Assembly (NCBI GenBank): GCA_020633495.1
Contig: JACKDR010000022.1
Location: 80,357 to 144,356, forward strand
DNA from: Kofleriaceae bacterium
Lineage (GTDB): Bacteria > Myxococcota_A > Polyangia > Haliangiales > Haliangiaceae
Direction of reading: 5' to 3'
DNA length: 64,000 bases
Within the stretch, counting starts at the first letter, position 1; the number at the start of each line of letters is the position of its first letter. This document shows, piece by piece, positions 46,755 through 61,086 of the stretch. Both the position numbers and the translations under genes were made by a program. The notes beneath the pieces were generated by a model. The model did no database searches and had not been told where the DNA came from. It saw only the letters and a list, made by a program, of their open reading frames with translations.

Positions 46755-47398
46755 GCCGGCCCCAGCTCCTCGTCGTCCTCGTGGGCGGCCGCGGCGGCGG
46801 CCTCGGCGGCCTCGTCGGCGCGGTCGTGGGCGTCGTCGCGACGCCGCTCGTCGTCGTCCTCGTGATCGCCGTCCTCGCCCTCGTCGTCGTACGCGCCGTC
46901 GTCGGCCTCGGCCTCGTCGTCGGCCTCGTCGTCGTAGTCGCCGTCGTCGGCCTCGGCGTCGCCGGCATCGTCGTCGTACGCGTCGTCGTCGGCCTCGTCG
47001 TCGGCCTCGTCGTCGTACTCGCCGTCGTCGGCCTCGTCGTCGGCCTCGTCGTCGGCCTCGTCGCCATCGTCTGCGCCGTCGCCGTCGGCCGCCTCGGCGT
47101 CCTCGGCCCGGCGGCCGCACACCCGGCACTTGCCGTCGCTGCCGATGACGCCGATGCAGCTGCCGTCGGGGCACAGCGCGCGGTCCTCGAAGCCCTCCGG
47201 GGCCTGGGGCGTGTCGTGCGCGATCACGTGGGCCTCGACCACCGGCGCGACCTCGGCGGTGTTGCGCCGGCCGCGGCGTCGCTCGTCGCCCCAGTGGGGC
47301 GAGGCGCGGCCGCACACCTTGCACGTGCCGTCGGGGCCGATCAGCCCGACGCAGCCGCCGTCGGGGCACAGGAGACGCTGATCCCAGTCGCTGGACAT
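46751..47398 (-). CDS. Double zinc-ribbon protein with long acidic tail
   Basis: 215 residues. Two near-identical zinc ribbons are visible, LCPDGGCVGLIGPDGTCKVC and LCPDGSCIGVIGSDGKCRVC (about residues 10-29 and 76-95), each with four cysteines. Residues 100-215 are almost only Asp, Glu and Ala with a few Tyr, encoded by GTCGTCGGC-type DNA repeats. The acidic tail may mimic nucleic acid or bind metals. No family is recognised. Its stop overlaps the CysK-like start, and it follows the FHA gene by 15 nt. Confidence 0.8.
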
Positions 47399-47413
47399 CC
47401 GCCCAGAGGCTTA

Positions 47414-47923
47414 TCAGGAACTCAGGACGTCGAACAGCTCGGGGGCGGTGTAGAAGGTCAGCTCGATCTCGCCGACCCGCACCCGCTGGCCCGAGGCGAC
47501 CTCACGCTCCCGGCGGGCCTCCAGCGGCTCGCCGTCGAGGCGGGTGCCGTTCTTGGAGCCGCCGTCGGCGACGGTCCAGCGGCCGTCCTTGTGCTTGAAG
47601 AAGGCGTGCAGCCGCGACACCGTCGAGTCGCGGACGACGACGTCGTTGTTGGGGGTCCGGCCCACCGTGATCATGTCGGGGAACGACGCGCCGGTCTTCT
47701 TCGACAGCGGGTAGACCTCGACCTCGCCGCCGCGGCGGCGGCCGAACGGCACCGGCGCGACCACGGTGTCGCTCTCGAGGTCGACGCTGGGATCGCCGAC
47801 GTCGTCGGCGTCGGGGTCGGCCTCGCCGGGGCGGCGCCGCAGCAGCACCGCCGGTGCGGCGGCGGCGATGAACGCGTCACGGCCCAGCTTCACCAGGCGG
47901 AGGTAGTGGGCAGCGGCGTCCAC
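47414..47923 (-). CDS. FHA-domain protein
   Basis: 169 residues. The C-terminal FHA domain has MITVGRTPNNDVVVRDSTVS, RLHAFFKHKDGRWTVAD and GGSKNGTRLDG, the standard phosphothreonine-binding residues (Arg, Ser, Asn-Gly-Thr). The N-terminal 60 residues are helical then acidic. It links this operon to Ser/Thr kinase signalling. Start GTG 47921-47923, preceded by AAGG. It is the first gene of the minus-strand sulfur run and divergent from the collagen-like lipoprotein gene. Confidence 0.9.
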   Translation of the reverse strand: MDAAAHYLRLVKLGRDAFIAAAAPAVLLRRRPGEADPDADDVGDPSVDLESDTVVAPVPFGRRRGGEVEVYPLSKKTGASFPDMITVGRTPNNDVVVRDSTVSRLHAFFKHKDGRWTVADGGSKNGTRLDGEPLEARREREVASGQRVRVGEIELTFYTAPELFDVLSS

Positions 47924-48013
47924 CGCACCTTCGTATCATGGTCGCGGTGGCGCTACCATGGCGCTCCGCCGCCGCGATCCCGCGGGCGCTCCCGTTGCGA
48001 AGGTCCCCGATCC

Positions 48014-49185
48014 ATGCGTGTCGTCCTCCTCACGTTCGCTGCCGCGCTGGTCGCCGGCGTCGCCGGCTGTCCACGGCCGCCGCAGCCGGCCCACGTCGAC
48101 CCGTCCCAGGTCACCCAGCTCGAGATCCACGCCGCCGGCGGCGCGACCCGGTACTGCCCGCAGGGCGACGCGCTGCAGCTCGGCGGCACGGTCACCACCA
48201 GCGACGGCAAGGTCATCGAGAGCTGGGCGCCCGGCGCCAGCATCGAGGGCCGGCTGCCGATGACGTCGTTCGAGTGGACGACCAGCTGGGGCTCGGTCGA
48301 CGGCGACGGTCGTCTGCGCCTGCCCCGCGATCCCATCGCGGCCCTCGATCGCGACGTGACGATCCAGGCGCGCCTCGTCGATCGCCCCGACCTGGTGGCG
48401 GAGCTCACGGTCGCGCCCAGCTACGCCTGCGGCGGCACCGTCGGTGACAGCGGCGTGTCCGGCGACAGCGGCTGGTACGGCCAGGACGGCGCCCGCGGCC
48501 AGGATGGCCAGAGCGGCACCGACGATCGCGCGCCCACCGACGGCCAGGACGGCGGCGACGGCGGCGGCGGCGGCGACGCCGGTGACGGCGGGCCCGGCCC
48601 CAGCATCGACGTCGCGCTGACCCGCATCGAGACGCCGCGGCACGGCACGCTGGTCGCGGTCCGGGTCGTGACCGCCAGCGGCGACGGCTTCTACCTCGTC
48701 GACCCGCAGGGCGCGGGCTTCGCCGTGGTCGCGGTCGGCGGCAGCGGCGGCAGCGGCGGCAGCGGCGGGCGCGGCGGCGACGGCGGCAACGGCGGCGGCG
48801 ACAGCACCACCGCGGGCCAGCAGGCCGGCGACGGCGGGCGTGGCGGCAACGGCGCGGGCGCGGCGGTCGTGGCGGACGCGGCGGCGACGGCGGCTCGATG
48901 CGGGTCGTGATCGATCCGCGCTATCCGGAGCTGGCCCAGACCATCGGGTTCTCGACCGCGGGCGGCGCGGCCGGGCGGGGCGGCGGCGGCGGCTGGGCCG
49001 GCAACGGCGGCGCTGCCGGCAACTCGACCAACGGTCAGGACGGTCGCGCCGGGGTCGCCGGCGCCGAGGGCCCGGCGGGCCCCGACGGCCGGCCGGGCCG
49101 CGACGGCGCCCCGCCGCGCTTCGAGACCGGCGACGTGTCGCCGTATTTCCCGGAGCTTGCGGCCGCCGGGCTGTGGAAGCCCTGA
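48014..49185 (+). CDS. Lipoprotein with Gly-rich and collagen-like regions (one apparent frameshift)
   Basis: The lipobox VAGVAGC (Cys19) follows a signal peptide. A beta-rich region (about 30-140) is followed by Gly/Asp/Gln-rich segments. At about 48,865, in a GGCGCGGGCGCGGCGG run, the frame must shift to enter RGGDGGSMRVVIDPRYPELA, then true Gly-x-y triplets (GQDGRAGVAGAEGPAGPDGR) and an aromatic C-terminus (YFPELAAAGLWKP). It is probably a surface or periplasmic structural protein. Without the shift the protein would end at about residue 300 in an Ala-rich stretch. Confidence 0.72.
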
Positions 49186-49281
49186 GCGGGGCGCCCGGCG
49201 CCGATCCGGGGCCGGCCGGCGGTCGCCCCGGCGATCGCCTCGAAACTCATAAGCGCCCGCGCTTCATGGGGTTTCGGTTCG

Positions 49282-49311
49282 TTGACAGGTATCGCCGCGG
49301 TCGTGTAAGAG
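49282..49311 (+). promoter_or_regulatory. Consensus sigma70-type promoter of efp-epmA
   Basis: A perfect TTGACA (49282-49287) precedes TGTAAG (49304-49309, spacer 16) or TAAGAG (49306-49311, spacer 18). The efp ATG is at 49321, so the leader is 5 nt or less and lacks a Shine-Dalgarno. It is the best -35 match seen in the window. Confidence 0.65.
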
Positions 49312-49320
49312 CGTCCAACC

Positions 49321-49880
49321 ATGTATGACACGTCGGACATCCGCAAAGGCTTGAAGGTCCTGATCGACGGCAACCCGTTCACGGTCGTCGAGTTCCAGTT
49401 CGTCAAGCCTGGCAAGGGCGCCGCCTTCACGCGCACGAAGTTCAAGAACCTGCTGAGCGGCGCGGTGATCGAGCGGAACATCCGGTCCGGCGAGAAGCTC
49501 GAGCCCGCCAACGTCGAGGAGCGCGACATGCAGTTCCTCTTCCGCGACGGCGACGACCTGACGTTCATGGACGAGAAGAACTACGAGCAGGTGACGCTGA
49601 GCGCGCAGCTGGTGGGCAAGGCGTCCGACCTGCTGACCGACAACCTCAAGTGCGCCGTGCTGTTCTTCAACGAGCGCCCGGTCGACGTGACGATGCCGAC
49701 CTTCGTGTTCCTCGAGGTCGTGGCCACCGAGCCCGGCGTCCGCGGCGACACCAGCGGCAACGTCACCAAGCCGGCGACGGTCCAGACCGGCGCCGAGGTC
49801 GCAGTCCCGCTGTTCATCAACATCGGCGACATGCTCAAGATCGACACCCGCACCCACGAGTACGTCGAGCGCGTGAAGAA

Positions 49881-49884
<4 letters not shown>
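49321..49884 (+). CDS. efp: Elongation factor P
   Basis: 187 residues, three beta-barrel domains. Relieves ribosome stalling at polyproline. The loop VKPGKGAAFTRTKFKNL carries K32, the residue modified with beta-lysine in EpmA-containing bacteria. The C-terminal GDTSGNVTKPATVQTGAEVAVPLF matches the family. It overlaps epmA by four bases (GTGA), so substrate and modifying enzyme are made together. Pro-rich proteins are common in this window, fitting a need for EF-P. Confidence 0.97.
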
Positions 49885-51071
<1,187 letters not shown>

Positions 51072-51612
51072 CGACGGGACGGGACGAAGGCGGTGGGGCG
51101 GTGGGGCGGTGGGACGGTGGACGGTGGACGGTGGACGGGATGCGGCGGCGGAGAGGCGGCGCTGCTGCACGGACGTCACGTCGACGCAGGCTCCCGGAGG
51201 CTCCGGAGAGCCGGGGCGGGACGGCTCGGGACGACGGGCGGCGCGGCGCAAGCGGGCGACGCCGCGGCGCAGGGCGGCTGCCCTCCCGAGGCGCGGGCGC
51301 CGCGGTCGATGTCCTGGTCGGCGTTGTCATGGTTGTCGTCGACGTCTTCGGCGCGGCGAGCGTGCACCGCGTCGACGTGGATCGTGCGGGGGCGTGGCTC
51401 ACGTGGGTCTCGGCGCGGTGACCGCGAGCGCGCCGGTGGGTTCGCTCCGGTGCTGGATCGCGGGCTGGCTCCCCGATGGGCGTCGGTGGTGCCGGGCGCC
51501 AGCGGCCGAGCGCGCGGATCGAGACTGTCCGGAGAGCGGGCAATGAAGCGAACGCGCGGCGCTCGGGTGGGGTCAAGGTAGCTGTCGCGCTCGCGGACCG
51601 CGCGGCGCCCGC
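51072..51612. other. Intergenic region of 541 bp
   Basis: No gene is supported. It begins with short G-rich tandem units (GGTGGGGC then GGTGGAC, about 51,090-51,140). The right part, 51,524-51,588, is the left copy of the imperfect direct repeat that flanks the HNH gene. Both neighbouring genes end here (epmA plus strand, HNH minus strand). No U-rich terminator hairpin was found. Confidence 0.6.
51524..51588. repeat. Left imperfect direct repeat flanking the HNH gene
   Basis: Shares with 53091-53155 a TCCGG-containing start, TGAAGCG, a GGTGGG box and the 17-mer GTCAAGGTAGCTGTCGC (51572-51588; partner GTCAAGGAAGTTGTCGC, 15 of 17 identical). Order and orientation are the same in both copies, with spacing differing by 3 bp. 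Confidence 0.55.
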
Positions 51613-52845
51613 TCATCGTCGCGTCACCGGCCGCGTCGATCGCTCGATCCGCGGCGCCAGCGACAGGTCGATGGGGGCCGCGTCGGCGCGGCCAACGCGG
51701 GCCGCGGCCGGTTCGTCCCGTTCATCCCTGGTCCTCGGCGGCGCGCCGTACCGCCTTCCATCGGCGTGCACGAACCCGACCTGTCCCGACGCCGACCGCG
51801 TGATCTTCAAGCGGCCCACATGGACCGCGTCGTGATGGCCGCCGCACAGCGAGATCAGGTTCGCCAGCGTGTGCCGACCGCCCTGCGCCCGCGGCTGCAC
51901 GTGGTGGACCTCGACCCATCGCGACGCCCGGCAGCCCGGCACCCGGCAGCGGCCGTGATCTCGGGCGACCACTGCCGCGCGCACCGGCGCCGGGATGGTC
52001 TGGGTCGGCCTCGCCACCGCGTGACTGTCGCCATCGACCCGGCCGAGCAGGCGCGCGTCGCAGCGCGCACGCGCGACGACGGTCGCCGGCACCTCGACGG
52101 CGCGGCCGCCGCCGTCCTGGGTCACACGCTCGCAGTCGGGGCACTGCATCAAGGCGATCTGGTACGCCGCGCGCCCGCGCTTGCCGCGTTCGCTCGATGG
52201 CGCCGGCTCGCCCGCCAGCATCCCGAGGCACAGCACCCGCAGCAGCTCGTCGTCGGGCACGGCCTCGCCGCGCTCGAGCTCCAGCGCCAGCCTCGCGTCG
52301 CGCCACAGCGCGTACGTCTCCGCGCTGACCTCGAACGACACCACGCGCCGGACCTCGGCCGGATCCACCGGGTCGCCGGGCAGATCACCGGGCTTGCGGC
52401 CGGCGACCAGGGCCTCGATCTCGTGCACCGTCTTGCCGGCCGCCGCGTCGAGCCACACCCGCTCGGTGTCGTGGCGGACGACCCGGGTCAGCTCGCGCAC
52501 CGCCGAGTACGACTCCTCGCCGCGGGCCAGCGCCGCCGCGGTCCGCGGCAGGACCTGCAGCGCACTGGCCACGCGCAGCCGCTCGCGCGCCGCCCGCGGC
52601 CCGTAGCCCAGCGTGCGCTCGAGGTACTCGTGCAGACTCGCGTAGCCGAACCGGCGGTGCAGCTCGACCTGCTGCGCCAGCACCAGCCAGCGCGCCTCCT
52701 CGGCGTCGAGCGCGGCGCGTCGCCGGGCGACGCCGCGCAGCTGGCGATCGAGCTGTCGCCAGTCAGGGGCTGCGTCTCGGTCTCCGAAGCCGGCACCGTC
52801 GAGCCCACTGGACACCACACCCTCGTCGTTGTCGCGATCGAACAT
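51613..52845 (-). CDS. HNH endonuclease (DUF222/REP13E12-type)
   Basis: 410 residues. The N-terminal two thirds are helical, of DUF222 type (QLRGVARRRAALDAEEARWL, GYASLHEYLERTLGYGPRAA). The HNH nuclease domain has CRVPGCRASRWVEVHHVQPR, the Cys pair, AQGGRHTLANLISLCGGHHD and the final His. Such genes are often present in many copies in large genomes; substrate unknown. ATG 52843-52845 is chosen because AGGGAGGAG lies just upstream, a strong ribosome site for this window; a GTG 42 bp earlier is possible. The flanking direct repeats suggest a mobile unit. Confidence 0.9.
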   Translation of the reverse strand: MFDRDNDEGVVSSGLDGAGFGDRDAAPDWRQLDRQLRGVARRRAALDAEEARWLVLAQQVELHRRFGYASLHEYLERTLGYGPRAARERLRVASALQVLPRTAAALARGEESYSAVRELTRVVRHDTERVWLDAAAGKTVHEIEALVAGRKPGDLPGDPVDPAEVRRVVSFEVSAETYALWRDARLALELERGEAVPDDELLRVLCLGMLAGEPAPSSERGKRGRAAYQIALMQCPDCERVTQDGGGRAVEVPATVVARARCDARLLGRVDGDSHAVARPTQTIPAPVRAAVVARDHGRCRVPGCRASRWVEVHHVQPRAQGGRHTLANLISLCGGHHDAVHVGRLKITRSASGQVGFVHADGRRYGAPPRTRDERDEPAAARVGRADAAPIDLSLAPRIERSTRPVTRR

Positions 52846-52877
52846 CTCCACTCCTCCCTGCGCACGCGCGCATTCGT

Positions 52878-52956
52878 TCTCTACCACGACGATCTCGGAC
52901 CTCCTGTCGTCGCCGTGGCGCCCCGAGATCGCCCTCGACCCTTCGCGTCGTCGTCG
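52878..52956 (+). repeat. Arm A of a 79-bp diverged inverted repeat (partner 53770-53848)
   Basis: Aligned without gaps to the reverse complement of 53770-53848, 59 of 79 bases match by hand. Several mismatches are synonymous in a shared frame (STTxISxLLSxPxRxE...SRRRR), and similarity seems to continue for about 70 bp further (VDDxRR). This suggests a duplicated coding remnant rather than a transposon end. Confidence 0.6.
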
Positions 52957-53090
52957 CCGTCCGCTTCTCGGCGCAGCGGGCCGCGCTGCGCGTCTCGTCG
53001 ACGATCAGCGGCGCCATCGCGCCTGCGTCTCGTCGTCGGCCGCGAACGCCGTCAAGAACAATCGACCACGATCGTCCCGGGCCGTGTCTT

Positions 53091-53155
53091 TCTTGTCCGG
53101 TTCCCGGACAGCGTGAAGCGCCGCTCGCACCGGTGGGAGTCAAGGAAGTTGTCGC
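53091..53155. repeat. Right imperfect direct repeat flanking the HNH gene
   Basis: Partner of 51524-51588, in the same orientation on the other side of the HNH gene. Contains TGAAGCG (53114-53120) and GTCAAGGAAGTTGTCGC (53139-53155). Confidence 0.55.
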
Positions 53156-53458
53156 CTGCATCGCTACGCTGCGGGTCGCTTGATCTCGGCCTCCTCCTCT
53201 CTGTTCTCTTCGGGGTTGAGGTACACGGTCGCCGGCCGTTCCCGGCGCGCGCGGCGCGCCAGTCCAGCGCTCGGGATGGCGGCGGCCCGCGCCCGCAACG
53301 CTCGCGCCCCGCGCCGAGGCGCCGGGCCCCCGTCTTCGGGCCCGGCGCCGGTGGTGGTGTTCTGCACCCACGCCGGCGCCAGCACCACGCTCATCGGGGA
53401 GCCAGCGACCGGCTGGGCCGGAGCCTCAGCCCACGCAGCCCACGCCCCGACCGCGCCG

Positions 53459-53590
53459 CGTCCCCGCGTCCCCGCGTCCCCGCGTCCCCGCGGGCCCGCG
53501 TCCCCGCGTCCCCGCGGGCCCGCGTCCCTGCGTCCCCGCGTCCCCGCGTCCCCGCGTCCCCACGGCCCCACGTCCCCGCGTCCCCGCCCC
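53459..53590. repeat. Minisatellite of GTCCCCGC octamers
   Basis: About 130 bp made mostly of the 8-bp unit GTCCCCGC, interrupted by GGGCCCGC and a few single-base variants. Because 8 is not a multiple of 3, all frames stay open without being coding. It would be expected to vary in length between strains. Confidence 0.85.
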
Positions 53591-53769
53591 GCGTCGAACC
53601 GCGCCGGCCAGCCGGCCGCGCCGCGCCGCGCCGCGCACATCCCGACCATCCCCGCCGCCCTCTCCGGAGCCTCCGGGAGCCAGCACCGACGCGACGTCCG
53701 TCCACCACGTCTCGACGGCGATCGTCCACCACACGCACGTGGCTCGCCGTGGGGCCGCGATCCCCTCCT

Positions 53770-53848
53770 CGACGACGACGCGAGACCTCGGGGTCGTCTT
53801 CGCGGCGCAGCGGGGCAGAGAGGAGGTTCGAAATCACCGTGGTAGAGA
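53770..53848 (-). repeat. Arm B of the 79-bp diverged inverted repeat
   Basis: Reverse-complement partner of 52878-52956, with 813 bp between the arms. In minus-strand translation it gives STTVISNLLSAPLRREDDPE, against STTTISDLLSSPWRPEIALD for arm A. Confidence 0.6.
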
Positions 53849-54083
53849 GGGCGCCGCGCGGATCACGCGGGCGCGGCCCGCGTGGGCGACGCGGGCGCGG
53901 CCCGCGCGGCCCGCGCGCGCCAGCCGCCGTCCGCGGCGGGCCCGAACCGCCGGTTCGACGGGCCCGCGCACATGCTGCCGAGATCACCACGTCACCGGCG
54001 CAACGGTTGCCGTGCCCTGGAGCGACCTGCGCGTGATTCCAGGCGCTTGGGTCATGGCACGCGGGGTGCTCTAGGAGTCTGGC

Positions 54084-54191
54084 GTGCAGCAGCAGCAGGT
54101 CGACGAGGGATGGACCATCCCCCTCCATATCCTGATGTGGACGGTCCTCCTGTGCGGGGTCATCGCCGTCATGGTCGTGCTGATGCTCTGA
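54084..54191 (+). CDS. 35-residue single-pass membrane peptide
   Basis: GTG 54084 to TGA 54189-54191. Reads V-QQQQ-VDEGW, then one hydrophobic segment (IPLHILMWTVLLCGVIAVMV) ending VLML. A strong Shine-Dalgarno AGGAG (54073-54077) lies 6 nt before the GTG, better than most ribosome sites in this window. A rho-independent terminator on the same strand follows about 160 bp later. The sequence is less GC-rich than its surroundings. No family is recognised. Length and layout resemble small membrane subunits or regulators, but no partner gene is adjacent. Confidence 0.6.
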   Translation: MQQQQVDEGWTIPLHILMWTVLLCGVIAVMVVLML

Positions 54192-54230
54192 CAACCAGTT
54201 CGCTCGTCGCCGCGAGGCGTTCGCTGTCGT

Positions 54231-54250
54231 AAAAAAATCCGCAGCGCGGA
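54231..54250 (-). terminator. Rho-independent terminator downstream of uvrA
   Basis: On the minus strand a 5-bp stem TCCGC-GCT-GCGGA (54250-54238) is followed by seven T (54237-54231). A longer pairing GAACCTC/GAGGTTC (54278-54272 with 54255-54249) precedes it. It lies about 155 nt after the uvrA stop. Confidence 0.6.
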
Positions 54251-54350
54251 ACCTCCACCGGGATCACGCGTGAGGTTCGAATACGATCGGGACGCTCTGC
54301 TGGCATCGCGCTGCCGCGGTGGACGTCACACGGCGACGAGCATTTTTCCA

Positions 54351-54382
54351 GGACCGGGAGCCGAGAGGCTCCCGGTCCTTTT
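54351..54382 (+). terminator. Strong rho-independent terminator
   Basis: A perfect 12-bp stem GGACCGGGAGCC / GGCTCCCGGTCC with a GAGA loop (54351-54378), followed by TTTTCGCTTT. It would end plus-strand transcripts such as that of the 35-residue peptide. The stem is symmetrical and could also slow minus-strand uvrA transcription. Confidence 0.85.
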
Positions 54383-54403
54383 CGCTTTCGGGCCGCGCCG
54401 CGC

Positions 54404-57340
<2,937 letters not shown>

Positions 57341-57349
57341 GGCGCATGC

Positions 57350-57378
57350 ACCCTACGGAACAGCCGTTCAGTCGTCAA
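57350..57378 (-). promoter_or_regulatory. uvrA promoter with embedded LexA (SOS) box
   Basis: Minus strand TTGACG (57378-57373), 17-bp spacer, TAGGGT (57355-57350); the ATG is 9 nt later. The spacer contains GAACGGCTGTTC (57369-57358), a GAAC-N4-GTTC palindrome as bound by LexA in Gram-positive bacteria and, in related form, in myxobacteria. A repressor bound there would block both promoter elements. Confidence 0.7.
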
Positions 57379-57466
57379 GGCACGACACCGAGGAACCCTG
57401 CGGTCCCCCGGTGTCGGCGGTGCCAGGGCCGCGACGCGCGGCCCTGGCGGGTGGTCCGGGCCCGGC

Positions 57467-60684
<3,218 letters not shown>

Positions 60685-61086
60685 GTTGGACGTGCTCGAT
60701 CGTGGCGCAGATGCCGGGATGGATCCGGGGCGGCCGGGTCCCAGGGCGGAGGCTGACGGTCACGAGCGAGGGCGCGAGGGGCGAGAGCAAGAGGGGCCCA
60801 CTCGGCGCAAGGCTCGGCCGGCAGTCACGCCGCCCGATCGCGTGGACGCCGCTCATCGGCGCAACACACGGATTGTTCGGGAGGTTATGCAGCTGGTCGC
60901 AGTCCACGGCGGATTAGATGATGACGGGCAGGACCATAGACGCCGGGTCATCCGGGGTCAAGGCGTACCTCGGGGCGCGCCGGGGCTGCTGAGGCCGGCT
61001 CAGGGCGGCGAGATCCGGCGGGTGATGGCGACCACGCCCGGGCCTCCGGAGCGGGGCCGAGACCGCCGCTCGGGGCCTCGGGGGGC
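60685..61086. other. Intergenic region of 402 bp with helicase leader
   Basis: Lies between the helicase start and the end of the next minus-strand lipoprotein gene. A minus-strand CATAAC element at about 60,890 would give a leader of about 200 nt, as is common for cold-induced helicase genes, but no matching -35 box is obvious. No coding frame is convincing, and no U-tract terminator follows the lipoprotein gene. Confidence 0.5.

Larger units (their letters stand above)
52846..54083. other. Repeat-rich intergenic region of 1.2 kb
   Basis: No confident gene. It holds the right direct repeat of the HNH unit (53091-53155), two 79-bp inverted repeat arms (52878-52956 and 53770-53848), an 8-bp minisatellite (53459-53590) and GCGGGC-type palindromes at about 53,870-53,915. 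A minus-strand frame (53164 to about 53394) encodes about 76 residues ending EENREEEAEIKRPAA, but its codon use is atypical (AGA, CGA), so I do not call it. Base composition and lack of long coding frames set this stretch apart from the rest of the window. Confidence 0.6.

Noticed and set aside
46860..47060. Repeated GTCGTCGGC tract as a possible CRISPR-like array
   Set aside because: Units are short, contiguous and in frame, encoding the acidic tail; there are no unique spacers.
51544..53120. Group II intron or classical insertion sequence around the HNH gene
   Set aside because: No reverse transcriptase, no domain V hairpin, no transposase and no terminal inverted repeats. Only imperfect direct repeats are seen.
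53164..53394. Possible short minus-strand gene ending EENREEEAEIKRPAA
   Set aside because: Atypical codons, no ribosome site, overlap with repeat-rich DNA and no recognisable fold. Kept only as a note in the region description.
53391..54194. A 267-codon minus-strand frame
   Set aside because: Its body is the translated GTCCCCGC minisatellite and GC palindromes, and it runs antisense to the better supported 35-codon gene.
54272..54285. GGTTCGAATA, resembling a tRNA T-loop (also GGTTCGAAAT near 53826)
   Set aside because: No flanking T-stem, anticodon arm or acceptor stem pairs at the proper distances; the first is part of an inverted repeat near the uvrA terminator and the second lies in repeat arm B.
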